A stretch of 64,000 bases of DNA from Brevundimonas huaxiensis. Its GTDB lineage: Bacteria > Pseudomonadota > Alphaproteobacteria > Caulobacterales > Caulobacteraceae. Numbering within the stretch: position 1 is the first letter of the stretch; the number at the start of each line of letters is the position of its first letter. Of the stretch, positions 63,692-64,000 are shown piece by piece. The notes beneath the pieces are model-generated. The model did no database searches. It saw only the letters and a program-made list of their open reading frames with translations, and had not been told where the DNA came from. The stretch covers positions 1-64,000 of the forward strand of contig NZ_JABBJE010000008.1 in the NCBI RefSeq assembly GCF_014218725.1, written 5' to 3'. A program made the position numbers and the translations under genes.

Positions 63692-64000
63692 CTAACTCGT
63701 CGCCTGGTCTTCGCCGACCAGCGCAACGCTATAGAAGCCGTTATCCTGCAGCGCATTCATCACCTGCATGAAGTCGCCGTAACGGGTGTTCTGGTCGCCC
63801 CGAATGAAGATCCGCTCATCGGCCGGGTTCCGGGATCCGATCTGTTTTTTCAGATCTTCACCCAGGGCTCCGACGTCGGTCCGGAAATCGCCCACATAGA
63901 CGTCGCCGTCATTCTGGATCGAAATATAGACCGGCTTGGGCGGGTTCGGGGCCGCCTTGGCGACGGCGATTGGCAACTCAACAGGCACCGACACGGAGGC
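63692..64000 (-). CDS. exbD: ExbD/TolR family biopolymer transporter, C-terminal part
   Basis: The frame is open from the window edge to the stop at 63692 and shows the periplasmic half of ExbD: VELPIAVAKAAPNPPKPVYI, SIQNDGDVYVGD, DERIFIRGDQNTRYGDFMQV, then MNALQDNGFYSVALVGED. The N-terminal membrane helix with its essential Asp lies outside the window. The start at 63994 found inside the window is not real. It precedes tonB and would form part of the TonB energising complex. Confidence 0.88.
   Translation of the reverse strand, partial: ASVSVPVELPIAVAKAAPNPPKPVYISIQNDGDVYVGDFRTDVGALGEDLKKQIGSRNPADERIFIRGDQNTRYGDFMQVMNALQDNGFYSVALVGEDQATS

Overview
The window comes from a high-G+C alphaproteobacterium, almost certainly a member of the Caulobacterales and most likely Brevundimonas or a close relative. 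The evidence is a MipZ division-site ATPase with GANTC (CcrM-type) sites in its promoter, a TipN-like coiled-coil polarity protein, an alphaproteobacterial tRNA-His with A73, the gene order holC/pepA // lptF-lptG-lptD-surA-pdxA-rsmA, and the run fabD-fabG-acpP-fabF-mltG-yicC-gmk. Genus is inferred from gene content only.

Layout. Bases 1-1190 are the edge of an accessory region: an AT-richer MmeI-type restriction-modification gene that runs directly into an IS3-family transposase fragment. 1253-8631 is a complete histidine utilisation locus (hutI-hutC-hutF facing hutG-hutU-hutH) with a HutC-type operator between the two arms. 8638-11328 holds an mntP Mn exporter with a one-base frameshift behind an intact yybP-ykoY Mn riboswitch, then a secreted protein made only of five PPC-like repeats. 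11421-24300 is mixed housekeeping: folD, a LemA-TPM-TPM operon, an endonuclease/phosphatase-family protein facing a phospholipase D, the TipN-like protein, pip, DoxX, pirin and LysR. 24301-36156 holds two tandem I78-like lipoproteins, holC, pepA and the LPS-export/outer-membrane operon. 36153-44378 holds a hybrid histidine kinase and the fatty-acid/peptidoglycan/gmk operon. 44510-47519 holds a membrane J-protein, mipZ, a SPOR lipoprotein and panC. 47562-50846 is an aromatic amino acid cluster: type II DAHP synthase, ACT-less prephenate dehydratase and chorismate mutase. 51090-64000 holds a ROK sugar kinase, tRNA-Val, a dicarboxylate/amino-acid symporter, gph, glmU-rpiA, a sugar transferase, an M28 lipoprotein, ligA, an aldo/keto reductase, tRNA-His, tonB and the end of exbD.

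How the parts work together. The hut genes take histidine to glutamate by the formylglutamate (HutF/HutG) route under HutC. LptD, LptF and LptG with SurA build the LPS export path. FabD/FabG/AcpP/FabF run fatty-acid synthesis beside MltG and Gmk. MipZ and the SPOR lipoprotein belong to division-site control. DAHP synthase, prephenate dehydratase and chorismate mutase feed phenylalanine and tyrosine.

The most interesting unexplained signal is a 33-codon reading frame at 48430-48531, too short for routine gene calling, whose last third is packed with Phe and Tyr codons. It sits just upstream of the chorismate mutase gene and looks like a Phe/Tyr attenuator leader peptide. Second-rank signals are the MmeI/IS3 junction, a strong plus-strand terminator at 38061-38100 with no plus-strand gene before it (possible sRNA), the frameshifted mntP behind an intact riboswitch, and clustered GANTC sites at mipZ. 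No CRISPR array, intact insertion sequence or prophage was seen. All names come from reading sequence motifs; no database search was possible.
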